Assembly: GCA_040905685.1 (NCBI GenBank)
Contig: JBBDRB010000097.1
Coordinates: 15,778 to 79,777, forward strand
Reading direction: 5' to 3'
DNA: 64,000 nucleotides
Source: JBBDMU01 sp040905685
Lineage (GTDB): Bacteria > Bacteroidota > Rhodothermia > Balneolales > Natronogracilivirgulaceae
Positions 26,740 to 36,228 of this stretch are shown here, piece after piece. The translations under genes were made by a program, and so were the position numbers. Below the pieces are notes generated by a model that did no database searches, was not told the origin of the DNA, and saw nothing but the letters and a program-made list of their open reading frames with translations. Numbering within the stretch: position 1 is the stretch's first letter; each line of letters starts with the position of its first letter.

Positions 26740-28125
26740 CTACTTACTGTGGCCTAACAGCCAGATAGCGGCACTGGCGGTCAGCCCCGGATAAAAAGGC
26801 TCAACCCCCAGATAAGCCTGGGAGTATAGCTCGTCACCAGTCAGCGTTCCGGCGGCCAGCCATAGCGCAGAGACCACGACGGGGACGATCAGCGCATAGG
26901 AAGCATAGCCATTTTTCAGGCTGAAAGCCCGGATATACACTCCCAGAACGGGTATCAGCAACCCCGGTATCATAACCGATCCGATAACATACCACAGGGC
27001 AATTACGCTTGGATATATGTAGATGAGCAAAATAGCCAGCAGGACCGAAACAAAAATGCAGATCCTGGTAATAGCCACGCTTTTGGAGGGAGTAAATGCT
27101 TTGGCAACCAGATCATGGCCCAGGGTCTGTCCTGACAAAAAAAGGAAACTGTCCATGGTAGACATGATGGTGGCCAGCAGGGTAAGGAAAAACAAACCCT
27201 TAAAACCGGCCGGAAGGATGGTGTTGGCCAGATACGGGTAGATAAGGATAGGGTTGTCAACGTCCGCGAAGATAACGACCCCGTACAGGCCCGTCACGAG
27301 GGTAAAGAAATCGAATATAAACCAGAAAACAACCGAACCCAGTATGCCTTTTCTGGCAATAGCCGGGGTTGCGGCCGCGGCCGCGCGTTGATGAAAACCG
27401 GGATCAACAAAAGTCCACATGGCAATAAAAAACCAGACAAGGATGTACTGGATGGAATGTCCGCCGGTAAAATCCTTATACGTGCCGGGCAGTTCCTGCC
27501 ACAGCAGCAGAGGAGACCCAAAGCTCTTCGATGCAAACCAGGCCAGGATAAAAAAACCTGTAAACATCAGGATGACCTGAAGCACATCGGTCCGCACGAC
27601 CGCCTGAAACCCGCCAAAGCAGACATAGGCGGCCGAAAACAGGGCCACTAAAATGGAGTAGATGAGGTAATGTTCGGTTCCGCCCAGCATAAACTGGACC
27701 AGCAGCCCAAGCATCAGAATATAGGGAGCCGGGCTTACGAGAATAAAGACGCCAATCGAAGTGATCCGTCCCGCCCGGCTTCCGTATTTGTTGGAAACAG
27801 CCTCGGGAAGGGTCAGCGCTTTATTTTCCCTGATCTTCCCGGCCAGAAAAAATGCAAACAGGATGGCAAATATATAAAAAGGAAACCCGAAAATGAACCA
27901 CTGTGATACGCCATATTGGTAACTGTATTCACCCACCCCTAAAATACCCCCATACCAGGTAGACACCAGTGTAGCCATAAAAGCAGGCAGGGTGATTTTC
28001 CGGCCTGAGAGCAGAAAATTTTCCTCGTCAACCGATTTCCAGCTTTTTCTTAAACTCAGAAAAAGGAGCAGCACGAAATAAATGGCAATTAACAGCCAAT
28101 CGAAAAAATGAAATTCTAGTGCCAC
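26740..28125 (-). CDS. Sodium:solute symporter family transporter
   Basis: 461 residues with about 12-13 hydrophobic helices; LeuT-fold sodium symporter family (SSS). The N-terminal WLLIAIYFVLLLFLSLRKSW, GRKITLPAFMATLVSTWYGG and GGFQAVVRTDVLQ motifs are typical, as are FVDPGFHQRAAAA and TIMSTMDSFLFL. The substrate is unknown. The gene begins 9 bases after the end of thiamine pyrophosphokinase and so is probably cotranscribed with it, raising a thiamine-related substrate as a possibility. No TPP riboswitch was seen upstream of the pair. Confidence 0.88.
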   Translation of the reverse strand: MALEFHFFDWLLIAIYFVLLLFLSLRKSWKSVDEENFLLSGRKITLPAFMATLVSTWYGGILGVGEYSYQYGVSQWFIFGFPFYIFAILFAFFLAGKIRENKALTLPEAVSNKYGSRAGRITSIGVFILVSPAPYILMLGLLVQFMLGGTEHYLIYSILVALFSAAYVCFGGFQAVVRTDVLQVILMFTGFFILAWFASKSFGSPLLLWQELPGTYKDFTGGHSIQYILVWFFIAMWTFVDPGFHQRAAAAATPAIARKGILGSVVFWFIFDFFTLVTGLYGVVIFADVDNPILIYPYLANTILPAGFKGLFFLTLLATIMSTMDSFLFLSGQTLGHDLVAKAFTPSKSVAITRICIFVSVLLAILLIYIYPSVIALWYVIGSVMIPGLLIPVLGVYIRAFSLKNGYASYALIVPVVVSALWLAAGTLTGDELYSQAYLGVEPFYPGLTASAAIWLLGHSK

Positions 28126-28134
28126 AGGTCAGCT

Positions 28135-28797
28135 TTATTTAGGTTTGTTCTGGAATTTCGAGCTTTCATGGCGCTGAGGTTTAAACAAAAGCAGGTCTCC
28201 GTGTCGATGCCTGATCTCAAAACGGGTTCCCATTGTTTCATTGGAAGAGCCGTCCCGGACGCCATTTTCCAGATCTTCATTCTTCAGTGCATATTTAAGT
28301 CCTATGGTGGTTATGCCGGCTACTTTACCCGAAAGGGGGAACAGGGAAATGGGCGTGCCGCTTTGCTCAGCGCAACCTGAATAAACCCTTGGCAACAAAA
28401 TGATTTTGAGATAATCATCCTCAAAAATCAACGATCTGAAATCATCGATAAATCGCCTGAACACGGAGAGGTTCTTTAAAGTATGGTCCAGGCGCCGGCC
28501 GGTCGCCCCAAGAACAATAACCTCTTCTGAACCTTGTTCTATGGCATAGATCAGTGCTTTTTCCAGATCATTGCTTTCCTGATCCGTATTCCTGATGATG
28601 GTTCCCGGATAGCCCGGCGGCGGGTTAAAACTGTCCATGTCTCCAATGGCCACATCCGGCGTGACGCCGTAATGCAAAGCCGTTTCAGCGGCCCCGTCAG
28701 TGGCGATACACAAATTACAGCATTTAAAATGACTGCGAAAAAGAAATTCAGAGGGAGGTTCCCCGTCGCAAAGGATTAGCGTATAAAACTTTCCCAT
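28135..28797 (-). CDS. Thiamine pyrophosphokinase
   Basis: Transfers pyrophosphate from ATP to thiamine, giving thiamine diphosphate. 220 residues. Diagnostic motifs: LCDGEPP, ATDGAAETALHYGVTPDVAIGDMDSF, TDQESNDLEKALIYA and LGATGRRLDHTLKNL, which bind the Mg-nucleotide and thiamine. The C-terminal part (PISLFPLSGKVAGITTIGLKYAL) is the thiamine-binding beta domain. It heads a two-gene unit with the downstream symporter. Confidence 0.92.
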   Translation of the reverse strand: MGKFYTLILCDGEPPSEFLFRSHFKCCNLCIATDGAAETALHYGVTPDVAIGDMDSFNPPPGYPGTIIRNTDQESNDLEKALIYAIEQGSEEVIVLGATGRRLDHTLKNLSVFRRFIDDFRSLIFEDDYLKIILLPRVYSGCAEQSGTPISLFPLSGKVAGITTIGLKYALKNEDLENGVRDGSSNETMGTRFEIRHRHGDLLLFKPQRHESSKFQNKPK

Positions 28798-28910
28798 TTA
28801 AACTGTATTTTCAGGGGTAAAAAGATTACAAAATCGAGCGTATAATACCTCATAAATCCATGACGACAAAAAATAACTTCCAGCTAACCGAATTCCGTTA
28901 GTAACTTATT

Positions 28911-29885
28911 ATGATAGACAAACTCAGAGAAAGATTAAAAGCCCATCGTTCTGTTGCCCTTTTTTCTCATATCCGGCCCGATGGCGATGCCATCGGCTCT
29001 CAGGTGGCCATGGGGCTGTGGTGCCAAAAGAATGGAATTGAAGTTCGGTGTTTTAATGACGATGACCTGAAAAACAACCTGATATGGTTGAGTGATTTCT
29101 TCCTCATTGAAAAACCCGACCCCGCCTTTTTGGATCAATGCGATGCCATTGTCTTTCTGGATGGGAATGCCCCGGAGCGGTTCGGCCGCTACGCAGATTA
29201 TTTCCGGGCGTCCGCCAAGCCCTTCTACCTGATCGATCATCACCCGGACCCGGAAGATTTTTTTGAATTAGCCTATTCTGTTCCCACGGCATCGTCGACG
29301 GCCGAACTTGTCTACCATTTATTTCAGCAGGGCGATATCCGGTTAATTGACGGTCAAATTGCCAGAGCTTTGTATACGGGCATGATGACCGATACCGGGT
29401 CCTTTCGGTTCGACTCGGTCACCCCGGATACCCACCTGGTGTTATCCGATTTACTTCGCCTGGGCAAATTCAGTCCGGATGAAGTACATCAGCGCATTTA
29501 TGATGACCGTACCCTGAACCAGCTCCATTTGCTGGGCATGGTGCTAAACCGGGTAGAACTGCATTATAACAATCAAATCAGTACCATGACCGTTACTGAA
29601 GCCATGCTAAGAAAGACAGGATGCACGTATTCTGATCTGGAGGGATTTGTCTCTCATGCCCTTAGTATAAATAGTGTAAAATCAGCAATAATTTTCTGTG
29701 AATTGGAAGGTAAAGTAAAAGTAAGTTTCCGGGCCAAACGTGATGTTGACGTGAATCTGGTAGCCAGGCAATTTGGCGGCGGCGGTCATAAAAAAGCCGC
29801 CGGTTCATGGCATCCCGGTCCTTTGAACGTTGCCGTAGAAGAAATGGTCAGGGCAACCATTGACCAGTTCACTGAATCACCTTAA
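28911..29885 (+). CDS. nrnA: Bifunctional oligoribonuclease/PAP phosphatase NrnA (DHH/DHHA1)
   Basis: Degrades nano-RNAs and hydrolyses 3'-phosphoadenosine 5'-phosphate in the cytoplasm. 324 residues. The DHH domain carries HIRPDGDAIGSQ, an Asp in VFLDGNAPERFG, LIDHHPDP and TGMMTDTGSFRFD, all metal-binding. The DHHA1 domain ends with the GGGGHKKAAGSW substrate loop. The HtrA-like gene begins five bases after the stop. Confidence 0.93.
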   Translation: MIDKLRERLKAHRSVALFSHIRPDGDAIGSQVAMGLWCQKNGIEVRCFNDDDLKNNLIWLSDFFLIEKPDPAFLDQCDAIVFLDGNAPERFGRYADYFRASAKPFYLIDHHPDPEDFFELAYSVPTASSTAELVYHLFQQGDIRLIDGQIARALYTGMMTDTGSFRFDSVTPDTHLVLSDLLRLGKFSPDEVHQRIYDDRTLNQLHLLGMVLNRVELHYNNQISTMTVTEAMLRKTGCTYSDLEGFVSHALSINSVKSAIIFCELEGKVKVSFRAKRDVDVNLVARQFGGGGHKKAAGSWHPGPLNVAVEEMVRATIDQFTESP

Positions 29886-29889
29886 TCCG

Positions 29890-31098
29890 ATGATGCATCC
29901 ATACCCTCTTACCTGCCGGGAAATGCTGTCGCTTTCCCTGATATTGCTTGCTTTTTTAGGCTGCTCACAGCCCGGGGAACATAGTGATAAACAACTATCC
30001 CAGAAGGGGTTAACGGAAGAACCGTCTTCTCTTTTGTCCACAGAGGCCACTTCGGACAGCATCACCGGTGAAATCTATATCAGTCGCCAGAGCGCCATTA
30101 CCAATACGGTGAAAAAAGTGAGCGATGCTGTGGTGGGCATTACCGTTACGGAAGTCGAAGCCGGATCAAAGCAACTTGAATTTGATCCGTTCTATGGTTT
30201 TTTCCTCACGCCGGGCCGGGAGCGCGAATATCAGAGTCTGGGCTCAGGCTTCATTGTCTCAGAGGACGGTCATATTGTAACCAATGAACATCTGAGCGGA
30301 CAGTCTGCACGCAAGATCAAGATTACCACCAAAGCCGGCAAAATGTACGATGCCCGGATAGTCGGTGCCGATGAATATACCGACCTTGCTCTGCTTAAGA
30401 TCGAATCGGATGAAAAATTTCCCTATCTGAAATTCGGTGATTCCAATGAGGTAATCGTAGGTGAATGGTCTATTGCCATCGGCAATCCCTTCGGGCTCTT
30501 TGAGGACGGACAGCCTACCGTAACGGTTGGGGTGGTCAGTGCCACAAAGCGAAATTTCCAGCCCAACCCCAGGGAACCCAAGATGTATCTGGATATGATA
30601 CAGACCGATGCGGCCATTAACAGGGGAAATTCAGGCGGTCCCCTGCTCAATGCCAATGCCGAAGTCATTGGGGTAAATACCTTTATTTATACAGGCGGGA
30701 CCAATGAAGGTTCCGTAGGGTTAGGGTTTGCCATACCCAGCAACCGGGTGGTAAAAATTTTGAACCATCTGGCCGAATCCGGAGAGATCGCCCTGGGATA
30801 TGATCCCGGGTTTGATGTGGTGTCCATCGACCAGAACATTGCCAGCCAGTATGATCTTCCTGCCATGCGGGGCCTGTTAGTGACCAGCGTCAACAAAGAC
30901 GGACCGGCCTATGAGTGCGGTATACTGCCCGGGGATATTATCATGCGGATCGGGACCGAGTTTATTCATGGAAAAACCCATGCCTCCGCCCTGTTCCGCG
31001 AATACAACGAAGGCGAAACCATGAAGCTGGAACTGCTGCGCCAGGGCAGCCGGTACGAAACCGAAATGGCGCTGCGCAAGCGTGCTCCTGCCGAATAA
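29890..31098 (+). CDS. HtrA/DegP-like serine protease, lipoprotein, with PDZ domain
   Basis: Envelope quality-control protease. The start at 29890 (MMHPYPL) puts a lipobox (LAFLGC, Cys25) at the right place; a longer frame from 29860 overlaps nrnA. The trypsin-like triad is His134 (TNEHLS), Asp165 (YTDLALL) and Ser248 (GNSGGPL). The loop reads NEHLSG where family members usually have NNHV. One PDZ domain follows (GLLVTSVNKDGPAYECGILPGDII). 402 residues. The 3' end faces lptD with a 4-base gap. Confidence 0.9.
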   Translation: MMHPYPLTCREMLSLSLILLAFLGCSQPGEHSDKQLSQKGLTEEPSSLLSTEATSDSITGEIYISRQSAITNTVKKVSDAVVGITVTEVEAGSKQLEFDPFYGFFLTPGREREYQSLGSGFIVSEDGHIVTNEHLSGQSARKIKITTKAGKMYDARIVGADEYTDLALLKIESDEKFPYLKFGDSNEVIVGEWSIAIGNPFGLFEDGQPTVTVGVVSATKRNFQPNPREPKMYLDMIQTDAAINRGNSGGPLLNANAEVIGVNTFIYTGGTNEGSVGLGFAIPSNRVVKILNHLAESGEIALGYDPGFDVVSIDQNIASQYDLPAMRGLLVTSVNKDGPAYECGILPGDIIMRIGTEFIHGKTHASALFREYNEGETMKLELLRQGSRYETEMALRKRAPAE

Positions 31099-31102
31099 GC
31101 GG

Positions 31103-33832
31103 CTACCACCCTCCGCCACGGCGATTGATCGGGCTGGAACTCCTTTCCAGATTATTCAATCCCGGAAGTTTCTGGAACAGGCTCTGGATATGAGAGTCTC
31201 TGACGGTCAGGCGAAACATGTAAAACTGAAAGTCCCCAAACGGGCTCCATTCGAAGGATAAATCCCAGCAATGCAGATTCCGGGTTATGCTGAACCGGCT
31301 GGGGGTGAGTTCCTTCTGTATGAAATCATACCCCAATGAGGTACTGAGTTGCCATTCCGGGGTGACCCTGACCCTGAGGTTACTGGCATTGATTTCCGCG
31401 CGGGGCTGGATCTCGTTGGTTGACGTTCTCTGCCACCGGTAACTGAACCGAATGTCTACCGACCAGGGCACGTTCAGCGGACTCACAGGATTTTCATTAA
31501 ACTGATCGTCAATGGGGTGAAACAGGCTTTGGTCATAGGGATCGTAATGGCGCGGATAGTTGGGCTGCCTGCCCTCGCCCGGACCAATACGCATGCCGCT
31601 GCCCCCGGTACCGGCGCTGAAATTGGTGCTCGCCTGTACGTTGAAATTGGTCATTAAGGCAACGTTATTCGTTTCCTTCCAAAGATAGCGGTCCACCCGG
31701 CGGCCGGCTTCATCTCGGTCATAAAAGCTGAACCGGGCACTGGTATTCAAATTGACATTAGGGAAAAGCGAGGTCCGTGCCGATACGTTCAGATCGGACA
31801 GGTTATATTGGTCAGCGGCAAAATTATAACTTACACTGGCGTTCAGATTCTCAATTATCCGTAAGATATTCTCTCTGACCTCTCCGGTGGTATCGCGCTT
31901 CACCTGTTTGGTTTCAAAGGTATTACTGACCGAAAAGCCCAGGCTTTGCTGCTTCCCCGCACTGGGTCCGCCGATCAGGCTTCCCTCGTATATGGGATAC
32001 CGCTGGGTATTGCCGGCTTCGTTGACCTGAACATCGCGGAACGTTCCCCAAAAATCTTCGCCAAAATCGGGTGAATAGGTAAAGCTGAATGAGGGCCTGA
32101 CCGTATGCCTGAATCCGTGCAGGTTGCTGATACGCATGTTGGAGATGCCATAGATGGTGGTGCTGAGACTGGCCGAGGTATTAAAATTTCGGGCCGAGGC
32201 AAACCCCCGTTCGAGCCTTCTTTCATCCGTCCCGGTCTCCGGGTTAAACTCACGGCGAATGGTGTGCGGATACCAGTATTCCCGGTAGCTCAGGCTGGTT
32301 GACAGATTAATATACTGACTGCTCAGCAAACTGGAACCGGCGTCAATGTTTTGCTGAAGCCCGTAATCGTAATGGCGCAGATTGCCGGTTGCCTCACGGT
32401 GCAATGAGGGATTGAATAACGCGTCAAGAAACGAGGCGTCAATTTCATCATTTACGGGATTGTAATTAAAACGGCTTCGGAGCTGACTCTGATACCGGAT
32501 GTTAAACGATTCGTACCAACGGGTTTCCGTGGCCGGGCCGGTTCGTTGAAAGGGGGTAAACCGGCGAAGAGAAAAGTCCAGGTTGGGTCCGGTAAGTGAG
32601 GTAACGTCCGTCTGAAAGTTCCGGTTCTGGTTAGCCGACGCGCTAAACGTATACAGGTTTTCGGGATGGTTGTAATTATAGGAAATCCGTGAAGTCGTCG
32701 ATACCTCTGCCCGGTCTTCGATATCATACGAATTTCGCCGGTGATAATCGGCCGTACGCAGGTTTATATTGGCACTTAAGCGGGCAAAGGGCGATAAGGT
32801 CTGGCTGTGATTTAACTGCAGGCTTTTTTGGATGTTGGTGGTAAAATCCGGATCCGTTGATTCCATACCCTGATCGCGTGAATAGCCGAGGGTAACGGAA
32901 CCGTTGTAATTTTGGGTCAGCGCGTAATCAAGCCTCGAATTCGCATAAATGGTGCCCGATGTAAACAGGTCAAACGATATGCGTCCCGTCAGGTAGTCAT
33001 TAAAATACTGAAACCAGCCAAGGTTCTGAATACCCATGCCTCTTCGTTGCTGTTCCTGGTATGAAAAGGAAGGCTCCAGTAAACCCGACCGCACCTGTTC
33101 GATATCAAGGGATGGCAAAAATCCAAAGGGGAAAACCATCGGATAGGGAATATCCAGAATAAACAACCGGGCATTGGTGAAGAATATTTCATCTTCATCA
33201 ACCATCTTCATCTTTTTCGCCCGAATGTAAAAATGAGGATGATCCAGCTCACAGGTTGAATAAATGCCATCTTCCACAAACACCACATGCGGCGCTGTCC
33301 GCTTGACCTGGGTCCCAATAAGATTCCCCTGCTCAATGCTAACCCGTGCTACGTCGAATTTACCCTTATCGGTGGCATAATTATACTGGATGCGCCGGCT
33401 CCGTATCCGGTCGGTGTCACGTGTCAGGACCGGTTCGGCCAGGGTATCGCCTTCCGAATCCGTTTGGGCACTCATCAGATTCAAGTCCAGATTCAGCGTT
33501 ATCTGTCCGGCCGTAAGTTCACCCTCGGTGTGCTCCACCCTCGCATCGCCGAACAGGCGGGCTTCGCGTTGCGGATTAAAGGTAAAGATCAGCGAGTCGC
33601 TGGCAGAAAACGTAATCGATTCCGAGGCGTCCTCCCCCTCTGCGGATTGCGTCTGCTGCATAGACTCAGGGGGGGCCATCCCCTCTTGTTGTTCTACCGG
33701 CCGGTTATTGGAATTTACAGTGGTTGTATCAGTCTGGGCTGAAGTTGTATTCCAAAGTCCCGCAGCAATAAGAATAATCAGGGTAACGCCGGCCTTACCT
33801 GCACGTTTATAAGCGGCAACATGTGTTGTCAT
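31103..33832 (-). CDS. LptD-like LPS-assembly outer-membrane protein
   Basis: 909 residues. A signal peptide (LIILIAAGLWNTTSAQ) is followed by a short low-complexity region, then an OstA-type beta-jellyroll (TFNPQREARLFGDARVEHTEGELTAG) and a long C-terminal barrel with alternating aromatic strands from about residue 250. This matches the putative LPS-assembly protein LptD of Bacteroidota and relatives, which inserts lipopolysaccharide in the outer leaflet. It differs a lot from E. coli LptD, so I do not use that symbol. Upstream on the same strand are an ROK kinase (gap 18) and the FtsB/DivIC-like gene. Confidence 0.8.
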   Translation of the reverse strand: MTTHVAAYKRAGKAGVTLIILIAAGLWNTTSAQTDTTTVNSNNRPVEQQEGMAPPESMQQTQSAEGEDASESITFSASDSLIFTFNPQREARLFGDARVEHTEGELTAGQITLNLDLNLMSAQTDSEGDTLAEPVLTRDTDRIRSRRIQYNYATDKGKFDVARVSIEQGNLIGTQVKRTAPHVVFVEDGIYSTCELDHPHFYIRAKKMKMVDEDEIFFTNARLFILDIPYPMVFPFGFLPSLDIEQVRSGLLEPSFSYQEQQRRGMGIQNLGWFQYFNDYLTGRISFDLFTSGTIYANSRLDYALTQNYNGSVTLGYSRDQGMESTDPDFTTNIQKSLQLNHSQTLSPFARLSANINLRTADYHRRNSYDIEDRAEVSTTSRISYNYNHPENLYTFSASANQNRNFQTDVTSLTGPNLDFSLRRFTPFQRTGPATETRWYESFNIRYQSQLRSRFNYNPVNDEIDASFLDALFNPSLHREATGNLRHYDYGLQQNIDAGSSLLSSQYINLSTSLSYREYWYPHTIRREFNPETGTDERRLERGFASARNFNTSASLSTTIYGISNMRISNLHGFRHTVRPSFSFTYSPDFGEDFWGTFRDVQVNEAGNTQRYPIYEGSLIGGPSAGKQQSLGFSVSNTFETKQVKRDTTGEVRENILRIIENLNASVSYNFAADQYNLSDLNVSARTSLFPNVNLNTSARFSFYDRDEAGRRVDRYLWKETNNVALMTNFNVQASTNFSAGTGGSGMRIGPGEGRQPNYPRHYDPYDQSLFHPIDDQFNENPVSPLNVPWSVDIRFSYRWQRTSTNEIQPRAEINASNLRVRVTPEWQLSTSLGYDFIQKELTPSRFSITRNLHCWDLSFEWSPFGDFQFYMFRLTVRDSHIQSLFQKLPGLNNLERSSSPINRRGGGW

Positions 33833-33850
33833 TCTTTTTCATCATTACCC

Positions 33851-34798
33851 TCACAAATTTTCAAAAGCCAGACTGGAGGCGCCAAGAAGAGCGGCGCTGT
33901 TTCCAAGTTTCTCATAGATAATATCAAAACCTTCGTGATATGAGGGCATCATTCGTTCAATAGCCGAAATACGAGCGGGTTCAATAAGCCATTTCCCGGC
34001 CTTGGCGACCCCGCCGCTCAGAATAACGGTTCGTATGTCCAAAATATGCACATAATTAACGATTGCATAACCCAGCTTTTCTCCGGCATCCTGTAAAATC
34101 CGTATGGCTAGCTGATTGCCCTTATCGGCCTCCAGGCAAATCTCTAAAGGATCAAGATCCTCGAAATTCTGGTGGAAACGCTTGTAAAGAGGGTTATCCG
34201 GCTCTTTATGTATGGCTACGGCCGCGTTGCGACTAAGAAAACGCTGACCCAGATAGGCTTCAATGCCTCCCCTGGCACGGCTGTTAGAGGCTAATCCGTT
34301 ATAGTCAATAATCACATGGCCAAGTTCACCGGCAGCACCCGTGCTGCCCCTGAACAATTCCCTGTTAAAAATGATGCCGCCGCCCAAACCGGTGCCCAGC
34401 GTCAGCATGATAAAACTGTCATAATCCTGTCCTTTGCCAAACCGGGACGATCCCAGGGCGGCAAGATTCGCATCGTTTTCAACCCGGGCCGTCAGGCCCG
34501 TACGTTCCTTCATCTCCCGGGCAATGTCAACGGTTAACCACCCCGGCAGGTTTGGAGGATGCGACACGGTGGTTCGGTCCAGGGATATTACACCCGGCGA
34601 GCCGATCCCAATTCCCTGAAGGGGTTCATCGGTCAGGCTTTTAATCTTTTCGACCGCTTCAGCCAATCGTCCCAGCACGTGATCTAAACCTTTGTCGGCC
34701 TCGGTAGGCATGCTGAATTGTTCGAGTATCCCTCTTTTGCGATCAACCAATGCTGCTTTAATACCCGTACCACCTAAATCAATACCTGCTGCCTGCAT
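33851..34798 (-). CDS. ROK-family sugar kinase lacking the usual zinc cysteines
   Basis: 315 residues. The phosphate-1 loop GIDLGGTGIKAALVD and TLGTGLGGGIIFN plus GELGHVIID identify an ROK glucokinase-like enzyme that phosphorylates a hexose with ATP. The zinc-binding motif found in most ROK proteins (C-x-C-G-x-x-G-C-x-E) is replaced by GLASNSRARGGIEAYLG, keeping only the Gly and the Glu. The fold may be stabilised in another way, or the substrate may differ. Substrate is not read from sequence. It lies between FtsB/DivIC-like and lptD-like genes on the same strand. Confidence 0.85.
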   Translation of the reverse strand: MQAAGIDLGGTGIKAALVDRKRGILEQFSMPTEADKGLDHVLGRLAEAVEKIKSLTDEPLQGIGIGSPGVISLDRTTVSHPPNLPGWLTVDIAREMKERTGLTARVENDANLAALGSSRFGKGQDYDSFIMLTLGTGLGGGIIFNRELFRGSTGAAGELGHVIIDYNGLASNSRARGGIEAYLGQRFLSRNAAVAIHKEPDNPLYKRFHQNFEDLDPLEICLEADKGNQLAIRILQDAGEKLGYAIVNYVHILDIRTVILSGGVAKAGKWLIEPARISAIERMMPSYHEGFDIIYEKLGNSAALLGASSLAFENL

Positions 34799-34831
34799 TT
34801 CTTCTTATTAACTTGTGAATATAACCAACTA

Positions 34832-35134
34832 TTATTTTTCCCGGACCCGGTAAACGGTCTCTCCGGGTTTCCGCATGCCATATTCTTCACGGGCAATTTT
34901 TTCCAGTAATAACGGATTGCTTTCCATGGCCTCTATTTTCGCTTCCAATATGCTGGATTCCGAACGAAGTTGTTCCGTACTCCGGATGAGTTCATTTTTT
35001 TCCTTATTCAGCTGATAGCGTGTGTACAGGCTGTAGGTATCCAGGATGCCAAACCAGACAACCATAAAGACGGCTAACAGCCCAACAAGAAACGTTTTTT
35101 TCCAGCGAAGAGGATTAAGAAGACGGTAATTCAT
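34832..35134 (-). CDS. FtsB/DivIC septum-formation protein
   Basis: 100 residues: a short cytoplasmic N terminus, one membrane helix (TFLVGLLAVFMVVWFGILDTYS), a coiled coil (LNKEKNELIRSTEQLRSESSILEAKIEAM) and the family C-terminal signature EKIAREEYGMRKPGETVYRV. This is the divisome structural protein that pairs with FtsL. It heads a three-gene minus-strand run with the ROK kinase and lptD-like gene. Confidence 0.9.
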   Translation of the reverse strand: MNYRLLNPLRWKKTFLVGLLAVFMVVWFGILDTYSLYTRYQLNKEKNELIRSTEQLRSESSILEAKIEAMESNPLLLEKIAREEYGMRKPGETVYRVREK

Positions 35135-35287
35135 CTACGTACCGGGGCTATTATTAGGATCATTACGGAATTTAAATATAGTATCAATAACATGTGCGTT
35201 TAATTCGCTTTCAGGTGAGATCAGCATATATGGGTATTTTCCCATATTTTTTATTTTTTCACCCTTACCATCACCTGAACCAGGTTA

Positions 35288-35398
35288 ATGAATACGATTC
35301 GGATCCTTTGTGCAGGCCTTCTTTTTTTTCCGGTTTGTCTGAACGCTCAGCAATCCCCGGAGGCTGCTGTTTGCCAATGCCGTATTTTTGGTCGGTAA
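35288..35398 (+). CDS. Possible 36-residue secreted peptide or gene remnant
   Basis: An ATG at 35288 opens a signal-peptide-like start (MNTIRILCAGLLFFPVCLNAQ) followed by only 15 residues with two cysteines, then TAA. It could be a small exported peptide or the 5' stub of a lost secreted-protein gene. No family recognised. Confidence 0.3.
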   Translation: MNTIRILCAGLLFFPVCLNAQQSPEAAVCQCRIFGR

Positions 35399-35406
35399 CT
35401 TAAGTT

Positions 35407-36054
35407 TTACATATCTTTTAGCAGGTTCCGTATAAAATCTACCTCATCCTGGTTCACCGTATGTCCCATCCCTTCATAAATACGTTTGGTCACCCTGCCA
35501 TTCAATCCTGCCAGGACATCGGCTGTTTCGTTTACCCTTTGAAGCGGAATATGGAAATCCACATCACTGCACCCAAGAAAAACCGGTGTTTGTTCTAGTG
35601 AACCTTTATAGTCTCTGGAAGCGCCGTCAGGGCCGACCAACCCTCCGCTCAGGCCTACAATCCCTCCGTATCTGCCGGTATTGCGTGCTGCGTACTCCGT
35701 AACCAGGCAGGCGCCCTGACTGAAGCCAAACAACACGACCCTTTCTTTGCCGATGCCAGCTTGTTCAACCTGTTCAAGGAGTTCCCCGATGGCTAAAAGT
35801 GCTGAACTGATCCCCGGGCTGTTTTGGGACAAAGGGGCTAAAAAAGTGTGGGGATACCAGGTATTATCCCTGGCCTGGGGTGCCAGGTAAGCCACATCAG
35901 GTTGCTTGAATTCTTCGGCCAGCGTCAAAATACTCTCTGCCGTTGCACCCCGGCCGTGGACCATAATGACAACGGCCCTGGATTCGGAAAGAGGAGCTCC
36001 CTTTTTTTCTACAGGCTGATTCTGGTGGGGATACAGATTTGAGTCATCAATCAT
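35407..36054 (-). CDS. Phospholipase/carboxylesterase family alpha/beta hydrolase
   Basis: 215 residues, no signal peptide, so probably cytoplasmic. The oxyanion region VVIMVHGRGATAES, the nucleophile GFSQGAC (G-x-S-x-G), the acid in LGCSDVDFHIP and the His in YEGMGHTVNQDE give a full catalytic set. Belongs to the phospholipase/carboxylesterase group; natural ester unknown. It stands alone with the plus-strand stub gene behind it. Confidence 0.87.
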   Translation of the reverse strand: MIDDSNLYPHQNQPVEKKGAPLSESRAVVIMVHGRGATAESILTLAEEFKQPDVAYLAPQARDNTWYPHTFLAPLSQNSPGISSALLAIGELLEQVEQAGIGKERVVLFGFSQGACLVTEYAARNTGRYGGIVGLSGGLVGPDGASRDYKGSLEQTPVFLGCSDVDFHIPLQRVNETADVLAGLNGRVTKRIYEGMGHTVNQDEVDFIRNLLKDM

Positions 36055-36228
36055 AACGGGTATTTTTTATTCCAGTTTTTCACGGTCTTAAACCCTTAGG
36101 GTATCATGAAAGACCGGCCACAAATTAAGATAATTTAATATATATTCCCTCTTCAATTGGTCAGAGCGTTTATTTTATTTATATTTGACATTGCATGCAG
36201 CCATATTAAAACCATTAAGTTTACAAAT

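Noticed and set aside
28798..28910. TPP riboswitch upstream of thiamine pyrophosphokinase
   Set aside because: No CTGAGA or other THI-box core on either strand in this short spacer.
36157..36228. Longer N terminus for the SPOR lipoprotein
   Set aside because: Adds a second hydrophobic stretch before a clean lipoprotein signal that starts at 36229.
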